Assembly: GCA_003248865.1 (NCBI GenBank)
Contig: QFPK01000004.1
Location: forward strand, 128,533-192,532
Length of the DNA: 64,000 bases
Direction of reading: 5' to 3'
Origin: Sphingomonas sp.
Lineage (GTDB): Bacteria > Pseudomonadota > Alphaproteobacteria > Sphingomonadales > Sphingomonadaceae
Shown: piece after piece, positions 18,601 to 26,470 of the stretch
How positions within the stretch are numbered: the stretch's first letter is position 1
How the letters are laid out: each line of letters starts with the position of its first letter
Made by a program: the position numbers and the translations under genes
Notes under the pieces: generated by a model
Seen by the model: the letters and a program-made list of their open reading frames with translations, nothing else
What the model was told of the DNA's origin: nothing
The model's database searches: none

Positions 18601-18793
18601 CCTGGGTGACAGATTGCTCCACCGTGGTGGCGTCGGCGCCCGGATAGGTCGCGGTAATTGTCAGCGAAGGCGGCGCCACATCGGGATATTGCTCGATCGG
18701 CAGGCTATAGAGCGCGATCGCGCCCACCAGCGAAATCAGCAATGCGACGACCCATGCGAAGATGGGGCGGCCGATGAAGAACTGGGAAAACAT
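15617..18793 (-). CDS. RND multidrug efflux permease, HAE1 (AcrB/MexB) family
   Basis: A 1058-aa inner-membrane proton-driven pump of the hydrophobe/amphiphile efflux family. The N-terminus MFSQFFIGRPIFAWVVALLI, the porter-domain segment GVEGLLYMASTSGANG and the TM4 proton-relay Asp pair in ILVDDAIVVIENVERIM are all present, as is the FIGGMIPLFIASGAG end of the second membrane half. Length matches AcrB (1049). It lies between adaptor and outer-membrane factor genes with gaps or overlaps of a few bases, so all three are co-transcribed. Substrates cannot be inferred; no local regulator is adjacent. Confidence 0.96.
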   Translation of the reverse strand: MFSQFFIGRPIFAWVVALLISLVGAIALYSLPIEQYPDVAPPSLTITATYPGADATTVEQSVTQVIEQELNGVEGLLYMASTSGANGVGTITATFETGTDIDVAQMDVQNKLTLVEPRLPEDVRRQGIPVQQANSGFLLLVAIGSKTGANNGEDLGNFANARVVDELRRVHGVGNVQLFGSPYAMRIWLDPERLANFNMSAADALGAVQEQNSQSPGGQLGDLPLARDTELNATILTQGRFTTAEQFAGIILRANPDGSTVTLGDVARVELGAMSYDTRATLNGKSVAIIAVQQSTGANAIATADGVKARMDELARGFPADIEWSVPYDTTPFISESIKEVVKTLVEAVILVFLVMFLFLQNWRATLIPTIVVPIALLGACMGLAAFGFTINVLTLFAMVLAIGILVDDAIVVIENVERIMTEEHLPPREATQKAMGQITSAIIGITLVLMAVFVPMSFFPGSTGAIYRQFAVTLIVSIGFSALLALTLTPALCATFLKPHVPHDPDAPRGMVGRFFDGFNNWFDRVTHGYQGRVGKMLALPLRWLAVFLLMAGLTAILFMRLPGGFLPEEDQGVILNVVQAPSGATRPRTEEAIDQVTAHYSKQEAIQNIVAVRGFSFFGQGQANAMVFARLKPWEERTAEADKASTLLGQANMAFSQIREAFVFALTPPPIPALGVNSGFSFKLKDVGGMGPDALLNARNQMLGAASQSAVLTGVRPEGQEAAPQLRVTIDRVKARALGLQVADVNNTLAIAFGSAYANDFTYEGRILRVLLKADAPYRMTPQDILALKVRNSAGNMVPFGSFTQVEWISGPQQLQRYNGYPSMTISGMAAPGRSTGEAMDEMEKLASALPEGFSYEWTGISYEEKQAGGQIGLLLGLSFLIVFLLLAALYESWSIPVSVLLVVPLGVLGAILLTMTRGLSADVYFNVGLIAIIGLSAKNAILIVEFAIEEENHGKKPLDATLSAVRMRLRPIIMTSLAFIGGMIPLFIASGAGAASRIAVGTGVIGGMLGATILGVFFIPLFYLSVRHWLGKEGVPPKAPPGSGGGSGVGSAHHG

Positions 18794-18796
18794 GCG

Positions 18797-20005
18797 TCAG
18801 TTGGCCCCGGCCGCTGACTGTGCCGCAGCAGGCTGCCCCTGGCCCGGCTGACCAGGCGCAGGCTTCGGCGTCGCGATGCGCACCGGCATGCCGGGCTGCA
18901 CCTTCTGCAATCCGTCCACAATCACCCGTTCGCCCGGCTTCAGGCCGGATAGCACAACCCACTCGGCACCGCGCAGATCACCCAGTTGCACCGGGCGCGC
19001 CTCGGCCTTGTTGTCGGCTGTCACCACCATCACCGCGCCGCCGTGTGGACCCACCTGCACGGCGCGCTGCGGCACCATGATGGCGTTCGCCCGCGTGCCG
19101 GCAAACACACGCGCCCGCACGAACTGGCCCGGCAGTAGGATGGTGCCGGGGTTGGGGAATTCGGCGCGGATCGCCGCCGCGCCGGTGGATTCGTCGAAGG
19201 CCAGATCCAGGAAGTCCAACCGTCCGGTCTGGGCAAAGGTGGAGCCGTCCTCCAGCTGCAGTTCCACCCGCGTGCGGCCGATGGCAGGCGCGCTGAGGGC
19301 GCCGGAGGCCATGTCGCGCCGGATGGCAAGAAACTCCGAGCTGGACTGGGAGAAGTTCACATAGACGGGGTTCACCTGCTCGATCACCGTCAGCAGCGTG
19401 CCCTCTGCCGCGCTCACCAGCGCACCCTCTGTCACTTCCGCGCGCCGGGCGCGTCCCGAAATCGGCGCCGTCACCGTGGCATAGCCCAGGTTCAGCCGGG
19501 CCGATTCCACTTGCGCTCGCGCCTGCAAGACATCGGCGTCGGCCTGTCCCAGACGCGCGACGGCTGCATCATATTCCTGTTTGCTGATCGCCTGGTCGGT
19601 CAGCAGCGGGCGATAGCGGTCCACGTCCTGCCGGGCGTTGCGCGCAGTCGCCTCGGCGCGTTGCGCCTGTGCCAGCGATGCGCTCAGGCTGGCCTGCAAT
19701 TCCCGCGGGTCAATGGCGAACAGCGGCTGGCCGGCCCGCACGTCGCTGCCTTCCTCATAAAGGCGGCGGGCGACGATGCCCGTCACACGGGCCCGCACGT
19801 CGGCGGTGCGCACGGCCTGCACGCGCCCCGGCACCTCGATCACATTGTCGATGGTGGCGGCCTTCACGGTTTCCACCGTGACTTCCGGCGGCGGCATCTG
19901 CGGCTGTTCGGGCGCCGAACAGGCCGCCACGGCCAGCAGCAGCAACATCGAGGGCAGGGCAGCGGCCCGGCGTGACGTCGTCCCAGCGAGAGGTTTCAGG
20001 CTCAT
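18797..20005 (-). CDS. RND efflux periplasmic adaptor (membrane fusion lipoprotein)
   Basis: Adaptor linking the HAE1 permease to the outer-membrane factor. A lipobox (LLAVAAC) ends the signal sequence. The biotinyl-lipoyl-like region follows (ADVRARVTGIVARRLYEEGS, then GQPLFAIDP), then a coiled-coil hairpin (LAQAQRAEATARNARQDVDR) and the beta-barrel domain. Start set at ATG 20005 (MSLKPLAG), with a GGGGA purine run about 9 bp upstream. In-frame ATGs at 20014 and 20035 are alternatives. First gene of the efflux operon. Confidence 0.9.
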   Translation of the reverse strand: MSLKPLAGTTSRRAAALPSMLLLLAVAACSAPEQPQMPPPEVTVETVKAATIDNVIEVPGRVQAVRTADVRARVTGIVARRLYEEGSDVRAGQPLFAIDPRELQASLSASLAQAQRAEATARNARQDVDRYRPLLTDQAISKQEYDAAVARLGQADADVLQARAQVESARLNLGYATVTAPISGRARRAEVTEGALVSAAEGTLLTVIEQVNPVYVNFSQSSSEFLAIRRDMASGALSAPAIGRTRVELQLEDGSTFAQTGRLDFLDLAFDESTGAAAIRAEFPNPGTILLPGQFVRARVFAGTRANAIMVPQRAVQVGPHGGAVMVVTADNKAEARPVQLGDLRGAEWVVLSGLKPGERVIVDGLQKVQPGMPVRIATPKPAPGQPGQGQPAAAQSAAGAN

Positions 20006-20144
20006 CGGCAACATTCCCCAGCCTTTCGGGCCCATCAGCCGCTCGTGTGTCGATCGTGTCATGCCCGCGACGTGCAGGGCCGGCAATCAGGCGTCAACCC
20101 ACCCGAGGGTATGTCATTCGGCATAGCAGGCATTCGAGCAGGAC

Positions 20145-20573
20145 TCAAATTGTCTCGCCGGAACCTCCGGCAACCGGTTGAATGGCGTAAACCCAATATT
20201 TCGAGATCAGATAGCTCAGACCCGCCACGAACAGGGTGATGACGAGCTGGCTCGGAATCGGCGGCAATTGCAGGGGGCTGGTGGCGATCCACAACAGGCT
20301 GCTGTTCACGCCCATGCAGAACAGATGCATGCAGATGAACCGCACCGCGCCGGCCGCATGCAAAGGCGCGCGAAAGGTGAAGCGGGACTGCACGACGAAA
20401 TTCGCCACTGCCGAGATGGCATAGGCCAGAACGGAGGCCGGCACCGGGGGCATGATCAGCAGCAGCAGGGCGAACAGCCCCATATAGAGCGCCGTGCTGG
20501 CCAGCCCCACGAGCCCGAAGCGCAGGACCCGGGTGAGTTCGGCCCTGTGACGATGATTCTGCCAGTCGATCAC
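20145..20573 (-). CDS. GtrA-family membrane protein (putative polyprenyl-phosphate-sugar flippase)
   Basis: A 142-aa protein with four transmembrane helices in the GtrA pattern: LRFGLVGLASTALYMGLFAL, SVLAYAISAVANFVVQSRFTF, the FICMHLFCMGVNSSLLWIA helix and QLVITLFVAGLSYLISKYWV. GtrA proteins are thought to flip lipid-linked sugars across the inner membrane. I prefer the GTG start at 20573, because it has an AGGAAG Shine-Dalgarno 5 bp upstream and gives the usual GtrA length. A longer frame begins at ATG 20714. It is divergent from a GtrB-like glycosyltransferase, its usual functional partner. Confidence 0.82.
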   Translation of the reverse strand: MIDWQNHRHRAELTRVLRFGLVGLASTALYMGLFALLLLIMPPVPASVLAYAISAVANFVVQSRFTFRAPLHAAGAVRFICMHLFCMGVNSSLLWIATSPLQLPPIPSQLVITLFVAGLSYLISKYWVYAIQPVAGGSGETI

Positions 20574-20778
20574 AGCTGCTTCCTGCTTCCCGACGCCCTG
20601 TAGAAACATCCGGCGCGATAGCCGCTCCCGATCGGAAGGGCAAACCCCGCTGTCCGCCGAATAACGTAAACGAGCTTCATCCGAGGCCGGTTTCTGTTGC
20701 ACTTGCAACATCACTCGGCCAAGTCAGGCCGGTCCGGCTGGTGTCCGAGCCAGCGTCGCCAGTGCGGAGACCAGACTC

Positions 20779-21753
20779 GTGACTGCATTGTCCATCGTGA
20801 TCCCCTGCTACAACGAGGAAGCCTGCATCGACGAGCTTCACCGCCGCGTGACCGCAGCGGCCAAGGCGCAGGTGGCCGAGGATTATGAACTGATTCTCGT
20901 GAATGACGGATCGAAGGACGGCACCTGGGCCGCGATGCAGCGCCTTGCGGCCACCGATCCGCGCCTCGTCGCCGTGAATCTGGCGCGCAACCACGGTCAC
21001 CAGCTGGCGCTGACCGCCGGCCTCGATCTCAGCCGGGGCGACCATATCCTGATCATCGACGCCGACCTTCAGGATCCACCCGAACTGCTGTCCGAGATGA
21101 TGGCAAAGATGAAGGCCGAAAACGCCGACGTGGTCTATGGCCTGCGTGTCAGCCGCGCCGGGGAAACCATGGGGAAGAAGCTGTCCGCCGCCGCCTTCTA
21201 CCGCACACTGGACCGGCTGACCGACATCGAAATCCCCGTCGACACCGGCGACTTCCGGCTGATGAGCCGCCGCGCGCTGGATGCCCTGCTCAGCCTGCCC
21301 GAACAGGCCCGCTTCATCCGCGGCATGGTGGCCTGGATCGGCTTCAAGCAATTGCCCTTCCCCTATCACCGGGCCGAACGTCTCGCCGGGGAAACCCATT
21401 ATCCGCTGTCGAAGATGATCAAGCTCGCCTTCGACGCCGTCACCGGATTCTCCACCGCGCCTCTGCGTCTCGCCACCCAGCTGGGCATGATCCTCGCCGG
21501 GCTGGCCCTGCTGTTCGGGCTCTACATCTTCATCGTCTGGTTCCGGGGCGGCACGGTGGCGGGCTGGGCCTCGCTCGCCCTTCTCGTCGTCATCCTGGGC
21601 GCGGCACAGATGTTCGTGCTCGGCCTGATCGGTGAGTATCTGGGCCGCGTCTATATCGAGGCCAAGGGTCGCCCGCTCTACATCATCCAGGACGTGATCG
21701 GGGAAGCCCGCAGCGGGGCCCGGCTGGGCTATCGGGGCGACGAAAAGGCCTGA
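20779..21753 (+). CDS. GT2 glycosyltransferase, GtrB/DPM1-like
   Basis: A 324-aa family-2 glycosyltransferase that probably loads a sugar (often glucose) onto undecaprenyl phosphate at the cytoplasmic membrane face. The GT-A domain starts with LSIVIPCYNEEACIDEL and carries the DxD metal/nucleotide site in IIDADLQDPPELL. Two C-terminal transmembrane helices (LGMILAGLALLFGLYIFIVW and ASLALLVVILGAAQMFVLGL) complete the GtrB architecture. Start is GTG 20779, preceded by GGAGA. Paired with the divergent GtrA-like gene. The glycan it modifies is not shown by the context, though galE is adjacent. Confidence 0.88.
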   Translation: MTALSIVIPCYNEEACIDELHRRVTAAAKAQVAEDYELILVNDGSKDGTWAAMQRLAATDPRLVAVNLARNHGHQLALTAGLDLSRGDHILIIDADLQDPPELLSEMMAKMKAENADVVYGLRVSRAGETMGKKLSAAAFYRTLDRLTDIEIPVDTGDFRLMSRRALDALLSLPEQARFIRGMVAWIGFKQLPFPYHRAERLAGETHYPLSKMIKLAFDAVTGFSTAPLRLATQLGMILAGLALLFGLYIFIVWFRGGTVAGWASLALLVVILGAAQMFVLGLIGEYLGRVYIEAKGRPLYIIQDVIGEARSGARLGYRGDEKA

Positions 21754-21804
21754 AGCCGGGCTGGGATTTTTCCCTCCGTTGCGTTGGCGAGGGAAGGGTT
21801 CAAA

Positions 21805-22782
21805 CTACCCGGCCAGCCGCCGCTCCCAGGCGATGGCGTCGCGGACGATTTCGTCCAGCACGGCGTGGGCGGGGGTCCACTCCAGCAGGGAATGGGCGCG
21901 GGCGGGGTTCGCCACCAGCCGGGCGACATCGCCAGGGCGGCGCGGGGCCATCTGGCGCGGGACGGGGGTGCCTGTCACCCGGTCAACGCTGTCCAGCACG
22001 TCCAGCACGGAGGCGCCGGTGCCGTAGCCAATGTTGGCGGTGAACGAGGGAGCGCCGCTGCGCAGGCGCTGAACCGCGGCGACATGGGCGACGGCGAGGT
22101 CGGAGACGTGGATGTAATCCCGCACGCCGGTGCCGTCGGCGGTCGCGAAGTCGGTGCCGGTCACGTTCACATGGCTGCGCTTGCCGATGGCGGCTTCGGC
22201 GGCAATCTTGATGAGGTGGGTGGATTCCTTCGAGATCTGCCCGGCGCGCCCGGCGCGGTCGGCGCCTGCAACATTGAAGTAGCGCAGTACGCCCGCTGTC
22301 GCGCGGCCGGTGTCGGAGAGATCGGCCAGCACGCGTTCCACCATGGCCTTGCTGGAGGCATAGGGGTTCACCGGCGCGATGGGCAGGCTTTCGTCCAGCG
22401 TGTCGGCTTCGGGGGCGCCATAGACGGTGGCGGTGGAGGAGAAGAGGATGTGGCGCGCGCCGCCGGCCAGCGCGGCTTCGAACAGGGCGATCGAGGCGCC
22501 GACATTGGCATGATAGTAGAGCAGCGGCTCGCGCACCGATTCGGTGACGGAGATCAGCCCGGCGCAGTGGATGACCACATCCACCTTGTGTTCGCGCACG
22601 GTGGCCTCGACAGCCGCGCGGTCGCCGCAATCCGCTTCCACGAAGGGCACACCCTCCGGCACGAGCGCGCGATTGCCGGTGACGAGGCTGTCCAGCACCA
22701 CGAATGGGATTTGCCTGTCCTTGAGGGCCAGCCCGATGTGGGAGGCGATATAGCCCGCGCCGCCCGTCAGAAGGATCGTCAT
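21805..22782 (-). CDS. galE: UDP-glucose 4-epimerase GalE
   Basis: A 325-aa extended SDR epimerase interconverting UDP-glucose and UDP-galactose. The N-terminal NAD-binding glycine motif is TGGAGYIASH (residues 6-15), the catalytic Ser/Thr region is FSSTATVYG (114-122), and Tyr141 and Lys145 form the YxxxK motif in NPYASSK. RYFNVAGAD and GVRDYIHVSDLA are GalE signatures. It supplies sugar nucleotides for envelope glycans, which suits the neighbouring GT2/GtrA pair. It converges on the GT2 gene. Confidence 0.93.
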   Translation of the reverse strand: MTILLTGGAGYIASHIGLALKDRQIPFVVLDSLVTGNRALVPEGVPFVEADCGDRAAVEATVREHKVDVVIHCAGLISVTESVREPLLYYHANVGASIALFEAALAGGARHILFSSTATVYGAPEADTLDESLPIAPVNPYASSKAMVERVLADLSDTGRATAGVLRYFNVAGADRAGRAGQISKESTHLIKIAAEAAIGKRSHVNVTGTDFATADGTGVRDYIHVSDLAVAHVAAVQRLRSGAPSFTANIGYGTGASVLDVLDSVDRVTGTPVPRQMAPRRPGDVARLVANPARAHSLLEWTPAHAVLDEIVRDAIAWERRLAG

Positions 22783-22904
22783 GCAAATGCCCCGCGCTGC
22801 CGATGCTGCGTCTGCGAATAGGCGATCAGCCCGATGCCGTCAATCGAACCGGGGTGGTTTTTCCGCCTGCGCATCAGGGTAAATAGCTGGAAAACATTCC
22901 GATT

Positions 22905-24206
22905 TCAGCGTGCCTTCTCGCGGGAGAGGCGGCTCATCAGGATGGCGGCGCGCTTGGCCTGCAGGGGGATGCTCGTCAGGTCCACGAACTCATTCTCCGT
23001 ATGGTCACCGCCGCCGGCGACGCCCAGCCCGGCCAGGCTGTCGAGATCGGCCGCCACGAAGCCGACGTCGCCCGCGCCCCGGCGCAGCGGGTCCAGCTCC
23101 GGCATGGCGGGCAGGCCGAGATCGCTGTTCACCACGTTCAGCCGGGCGAGGATCGCGCGATTGCCTTCGGTGGGGGCCATCGGCGGATAGGGATCGTTGA
23201 AGACCAGCTCCGCCTTGGTCTTGGGGCTGTTCCGGGCTGCGATGGCGATCATCTTCGCCTTCACCCGTTCCGTCTGCTCAGGCGAGAGGGAGCGGAATTC
23301 GCCCACCGCAATGGCCGCGGGCGGGATGATGTTGGACTTGCCGGTTACGTTGGCCCGGACGCCCTCGCCGTCCAGGTCCACCCGCTCGCCGCCGGCCAGC
23401 AGGCCGACGTTGAAGGTCAGGCTGGGCTCGGGCAGCTCGGTGCGGAACCGGGCGAGGATGCGGCTCATCTCGAACACCGCGCCGTCGCCCAGCCGCTCGG
23501 AGAAGATGGCGCTGCTGTGCCCGGTCTCGCCGCTGGTCTTCAGAGTCCATGTGTTGGAGGAGCGGCGCGCGATGGAGCCCATATCCTGCCCGTTGGAGCG
23601 GACGAGCCCTTCGAAATCGAGCGCAATGTCGGCGCGTTTGCCTTCCGCGATCAGATCCTTGCGGGCGATCCCGCGCGGTTTGCCGGCCTCTTCCTCGTCG
23701 CCCGTCAGCGCGACGACGATGTTTGCGTCCTTCAACGTGCCCGCCGCCTGCATCGCCTTCAGCGCGGACAGCATCACCACCACGCCGCCCTTGTTGTCGG
23801 CGGCACCGGGGCCTTTGCCCACCGTGCCTTCACGGCTGAAGCGCTGGAAGGGGCTGTCCGGCTCGAACACGGTATCCATATGGCCGATCAGCAGCAGCCG
23901 CTTGGTGCCGGGCTTGCCCTTGTGTTCGGCGAACAGATGGCCGGCGCGCGCGACCTCGCCCTGCGGAATCCAGCGCACCTTGAAGCCCAGCGCCTCCAGC
24001 TCGGGGCGCAACATTTCGGCCACCTTGGTGACGCCCGCGATATTGTTGGTGCCGCTGTTCTGGTTCACCAGCCGCTCCAGCAGCGAGACGTCGGCCTCGA
24101 AGGCGGCATCGGCGGTCGCGGCCATCTTCTGTTCTGCCGGGGACAGCGCAGCCAGCGCGGGCGAGGAGAGGAGCAGGGCGGCGGAGAGGAGGGTGGTGCG
24201 AAGCAT
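22905..24206 (-). CDS. Exported M20-family zinc metallopeptidase (glutamate carboxypeptidase-like)
   Basis: A 433-aa exported peptidase. A signal peptide (MLRTTLLSAALLLSSPALA) is followed by the M20 catalytic domain: His109 and Asp111 in IGHMDTVFE, bridging Asp137 in GPGAADNKGG, and the general base/zinc-ligand Glu pair in TGDEEEAG (171-172). A dimerisation domain sits in the middle. The arrangement resembles carboxypeptidase G2-like enzymes that release C-terminal glutamate, but substrate specificity is not provable here. Start taken at ATG 24206, where the signal peptide begins; the longer upstream frame lacks export features. Divergent from purT. Confidence 0.87.
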   Translation of the reverse strand: MLRTTLLSAALLLSSPALAALSPAEQKMAATADAAFEADVSLLERLVNQNSGTNNIAGVTKVAEMLRPELEALGFKVRWIPQGEVARAGHLFAEHKGKPGTKRLLLIGHMDTVFEPDSPFQRFSREGTVGKGPGAADNKGGVVVMLSALKAMQAAGTLKDANIVVALTGDEEEAGKPRGIARKDLIAEGKRADIALDFEGLVRSNGQDMGSIARRSSNTWTLKTSGETGHSSAIFSERLGDGAVFEMSRILARFRTELPEPSLTFNVGLLAGGERVDLDGEGVRANVTGKSNIIPPAAIAVGEFRSLSPEQTERVKAKMIAIAARNSPKTKAELVFNDPYPPMAPTEGNRAILARLNVVNSDLGLPAMPELDPLRRGAGDVGFVAADLDSLAGLGVAGGGDHTENEFVDLTSIPLQAKRAAILMSRLSREKAR

Positions 24207-24297
24207 GTCTTTTCCTAGGCAAGGCGACCCCCGACCGCAACGCCCTTCCGTCCGGCCGCCCGACATGCCATCAGGCGCGCCGAGACAAGAGGACGAC

Positions 24298-25461
24298 ATG
24301 GCCTTCATTGCAAAGATCCTGCTGCTGGGCTCCGGGGAACTGGGCCGCGAATTCGTGATTTCCGCCAAGCGCCTCGGCGCGCAGGTAATCGCCTGCGACA
24401 GCTATGCCGGTGCCCCCGCCATGCAGCTGGCCGACGGCTTCGAGGTCTTCTCCATGTTGGACGGCGAGGCGCTGAAGGCGGCGATCGCGAAGCACCGGCC
24501 GGATTATGTGGTGCCCGAGGTGGAGGCGATCCGGACCGAGGTGCTGGCCGAGGTGGAAGCGGCGGGGCAGAAGGTCGTGCCCTCCGCCCGCGCCGCCGTG
24601 ATGACGATGAACCGGGACCGGATCCGCGAAGTCGCCGCGACCGAGCTGGGGTTGCGCACCTCGCGCTACCGCTATGCCGAAAGCCTCGCCGAGGCGGAGG
24701 CCGCGCTGGCCTATACGAGCGTTCCCTGCGTGGTGAAGCCGGTGATGTCGTCCAGCGGCAAGGGCCAGAGCACCGTGCGCGACGCCGGGGACATCGGCGC
24801 CGCCTGGGACTATGCGGTGGCCAACATGCGCGGCGACCGGGCGCGGGTGATCGTGGAGGAGTTCATCGACTTCGATTACGAGATCACCCTGCTCACCATC
24901 CGCCACGCGGGTGGGATCAGTTTCTGCCCGCCCATCGGGCACCGGCAGGAACGGGGCGATTATCAGGAAAGCTGGCAGCCCACGCCGATGTCGGCTGAGG
25001 CGCTGGCGGATGCGGAAGCGATGGCGGCCAAGGTGGTCGACAATCTGGGCGGCCACGGCCTGTTCGGGGTGGAGTTCTTCGTGCGCGGCGAGGAAGTGAT
25101 CTTCTCCGAACTGTCGCCCCGGCCGCACGACACCGGGATGGTCACGCTGATCTCGCAGAATCTCTCCGAATTCGATCTCCATGCGCGGGCCATTCTGGGC
25201 CTGCCGCTGCCGGATGTCCGCCTGCTGGCGCCGTCCGCCTCGGCCGTGATCCTCGCCGAACGGGAGTCGACCGATTTCCGGTTCGAGGGCCTCGCCGATG
25301 CACTGGCCACCCCCGGCGGCGAAATCGACGTCCGCCTGTTCGGCAAACCCAGCACGCGGCCCTACCGCCGCATGGGCGTGGCGCTCGCCAGCGCGGGCAG
25401 CGCGGACGACGCGCGGGCTCTCGCCAGAAAGGCCGCAACGGCCGTGCGGATCATCGGCTGA
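24298..25461 (+). CDS. purT: Formate-dependent GAR transformylase PurT
   Basis: A 387-aa ATP-grasp enzyme that makes formylglycinamide ribonucleotide from GAR, formate and ATP in de novo purine synthesis, independent of folate. It begins with a Rossmann-like pre-ATP-grasp domain (ILLLGSGELGREFVISAKRL). The ATP-grasp core has CVVKPVMSSSGKGQS, and metal/ATP-site residues are in GVEFFV and FSELSPRPHDTGMVT. RBS AGAGGA precedes ATG 24298. The stop shares a base with the purU start (TGATG), so translation is coupled to the enzyme that produces formate. Confidence 0.95.
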   Translation: MAFIAKILLLGSGELGREFVISAKRLGAQVIACDSYAGAPAMQLADGFEVFSMLDGEALKAAIAKHRPDYVVPEVEAIRTEVLAEVEAAGQKVVPSARAAVMTMNRDRIREVAATELGLRTSRYRYAESLAEAEAALAYTSVPCVVKPVMSSSGKGQSTVRDAGDIGAAWDYAVANMRGDRARVIVEEFIDFDYEITLLTIRHAGGISFCPPIGHRQERGDYQESWQPTPMSAEALADAEAMAAKVVDNLGGHGLFGVEFFVRGEEVIFSELSPRPHDTGMVTLISQNLSEFDLHARAILGLPLPDVRLLAPSASAVILAERESTDFRFEGLADALATPGGEIDVRLFGKPSTRPYRRMGVALASAGSADDARALARKAATAVRIIG

Positions 25462-26318
25462 TGGCGGGCCGTTACATCCTTGTTCTGTCCTGTGCCGACC
25501 GGCCCGGGATCGTCGCGGCCGTCGCGGGGCACATCGCGGCCAGCCGGGGCAACATCACCGAATCCAGCCAGTTCAACGACCCTGACACCGATCGCTTCTT
25601 CCTGCGCACTGTGTTCGATCTCGCCGACGAAGCCGACGCGCCCGCCATGCGCGCCGGGTTCGACCGGCTGGCGGCGGACTATGGCATGACGCTGTCGCTG
25701 CGCGCCGCCAGCCTGCGCCCGCGCGTGCTGATCCTCGTCTCCAAATTCGATCACTGCCTCGTCGACCTGCTCTATCGCCAACGCACCGGCGAACTGGACA
25801 TGGAAGTCGCCGGGATCATCTCCAACCATGATCTCGCCGCGCTGGGCAACCCGGACTTCGGCAGCATCCCCTTCCACCACCTGCCCGTCACCGCCGCCAC
25901 CAAGGCCGCACAGGAAGCGCAATTGCTGCAACTGGTGGACGACAGCCGCGCCGATCTCGTGGTGCTGGCGCGCTATATGCAGATCCTCTCGGACAATCTT
26001 GCCGCCAGCCTGTCTGGCCGCTGCATCAACATCCACCACAGCTTCCTGCCCAGCTTCAAGGGCGCGCGCCCCTATCATCAGGCCCACGACCGCGGCGTGA
26101 AGCTGATCGGCGCCACCGCCCATTATGTGACGGCCGACCTGGATGAAGGCCCGATCATCGAACAGGATGTGGAACGCATCAGTCACGCCGACACACCCGA
26201 CGATCTGGTGCGCAAGGGCCGCGACATCGAACGCCGCGTGCTCGCCCGCGCCGTCGCGCTCCATCTCGACGGGCGGGTGCTGATGAACGGGCGGCGGACG
26301 GTGGTGTTCCGGAATTAG
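25461..26318 (+). CDS. purU: Formyltetrahydrofolate deformylase PurU
   Basis: A 285-aa hydrolase releasing formate from 10-formyl-THF, which feeds PurT. The N-terminal ACT domain (LVLSCADRPGIVAAVAGHIA) is followed by the formyl-transferase fold. The catalytic Asn190/His192 are in CINIHHSFLPSFKGA, and the Asp228 region is in HYVTADLDEGPII. Length matches PurU (about 280). The one-base overlap with purT argues for a dedicated formate-producing/formate-using pair. Confidence 0.95.
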   Translation: MAGRYILVLSCADRPGIVAAVAGHIAASRGNITESSQFNDPDTDRFFLRTVFDLADEADAPAMRAGFDRLAADYGMTLSLRAASLRPRVLILVSKFDHCLVDLLYRQRTGELDMEVAGIISNHDLAALGNPDFGSIPFHHLPVTAATKAAQEAQLLQLVDDSRADLVVLARYMQILSDNLAASLSGRCINIHHSFLPSFKGARPYHQAHDRGVKLIGATAHYVTADLDEGPIIEQDVERISHADTPDDLVRKGRDIERRVLARAVALHLDGRVLMNGRRTVVFRN

Positions 26319-26470
26319 GGGGCTTTTGCCTCCGGCGGGGCCAAGGAAATGATTTCCCTGCACCCTCAACATTTGCGTCGCGCGCGTGATGTTGTTTGGT
26401 TGCCAGCGGCGCTGGAACGCGTTGGCGCCGCAGTCAGCGCAGCATATGCCGCTATTGGCCTGGCGGACAG

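Noticed and set aside
21770..21795. TTCCCTC/GAGGGAA hairpin between the GT2 gene and galE considered as a terminator
   Set aside because: The U-run precedes rather than follows the stem on the plus strand, and on the minus strand there is an A-run; the loop is long, so evidence is weak.
26319..26390. Hairpin-rich sequence after purU considered as a third copy of the 201-bp repeat
   Set aside because: It shares only a generic G-rich hairpin and CCCTGCACCC; the AAGTTTTGGGAAGAGG core and the CCGGAGAGGGTG module are absent.
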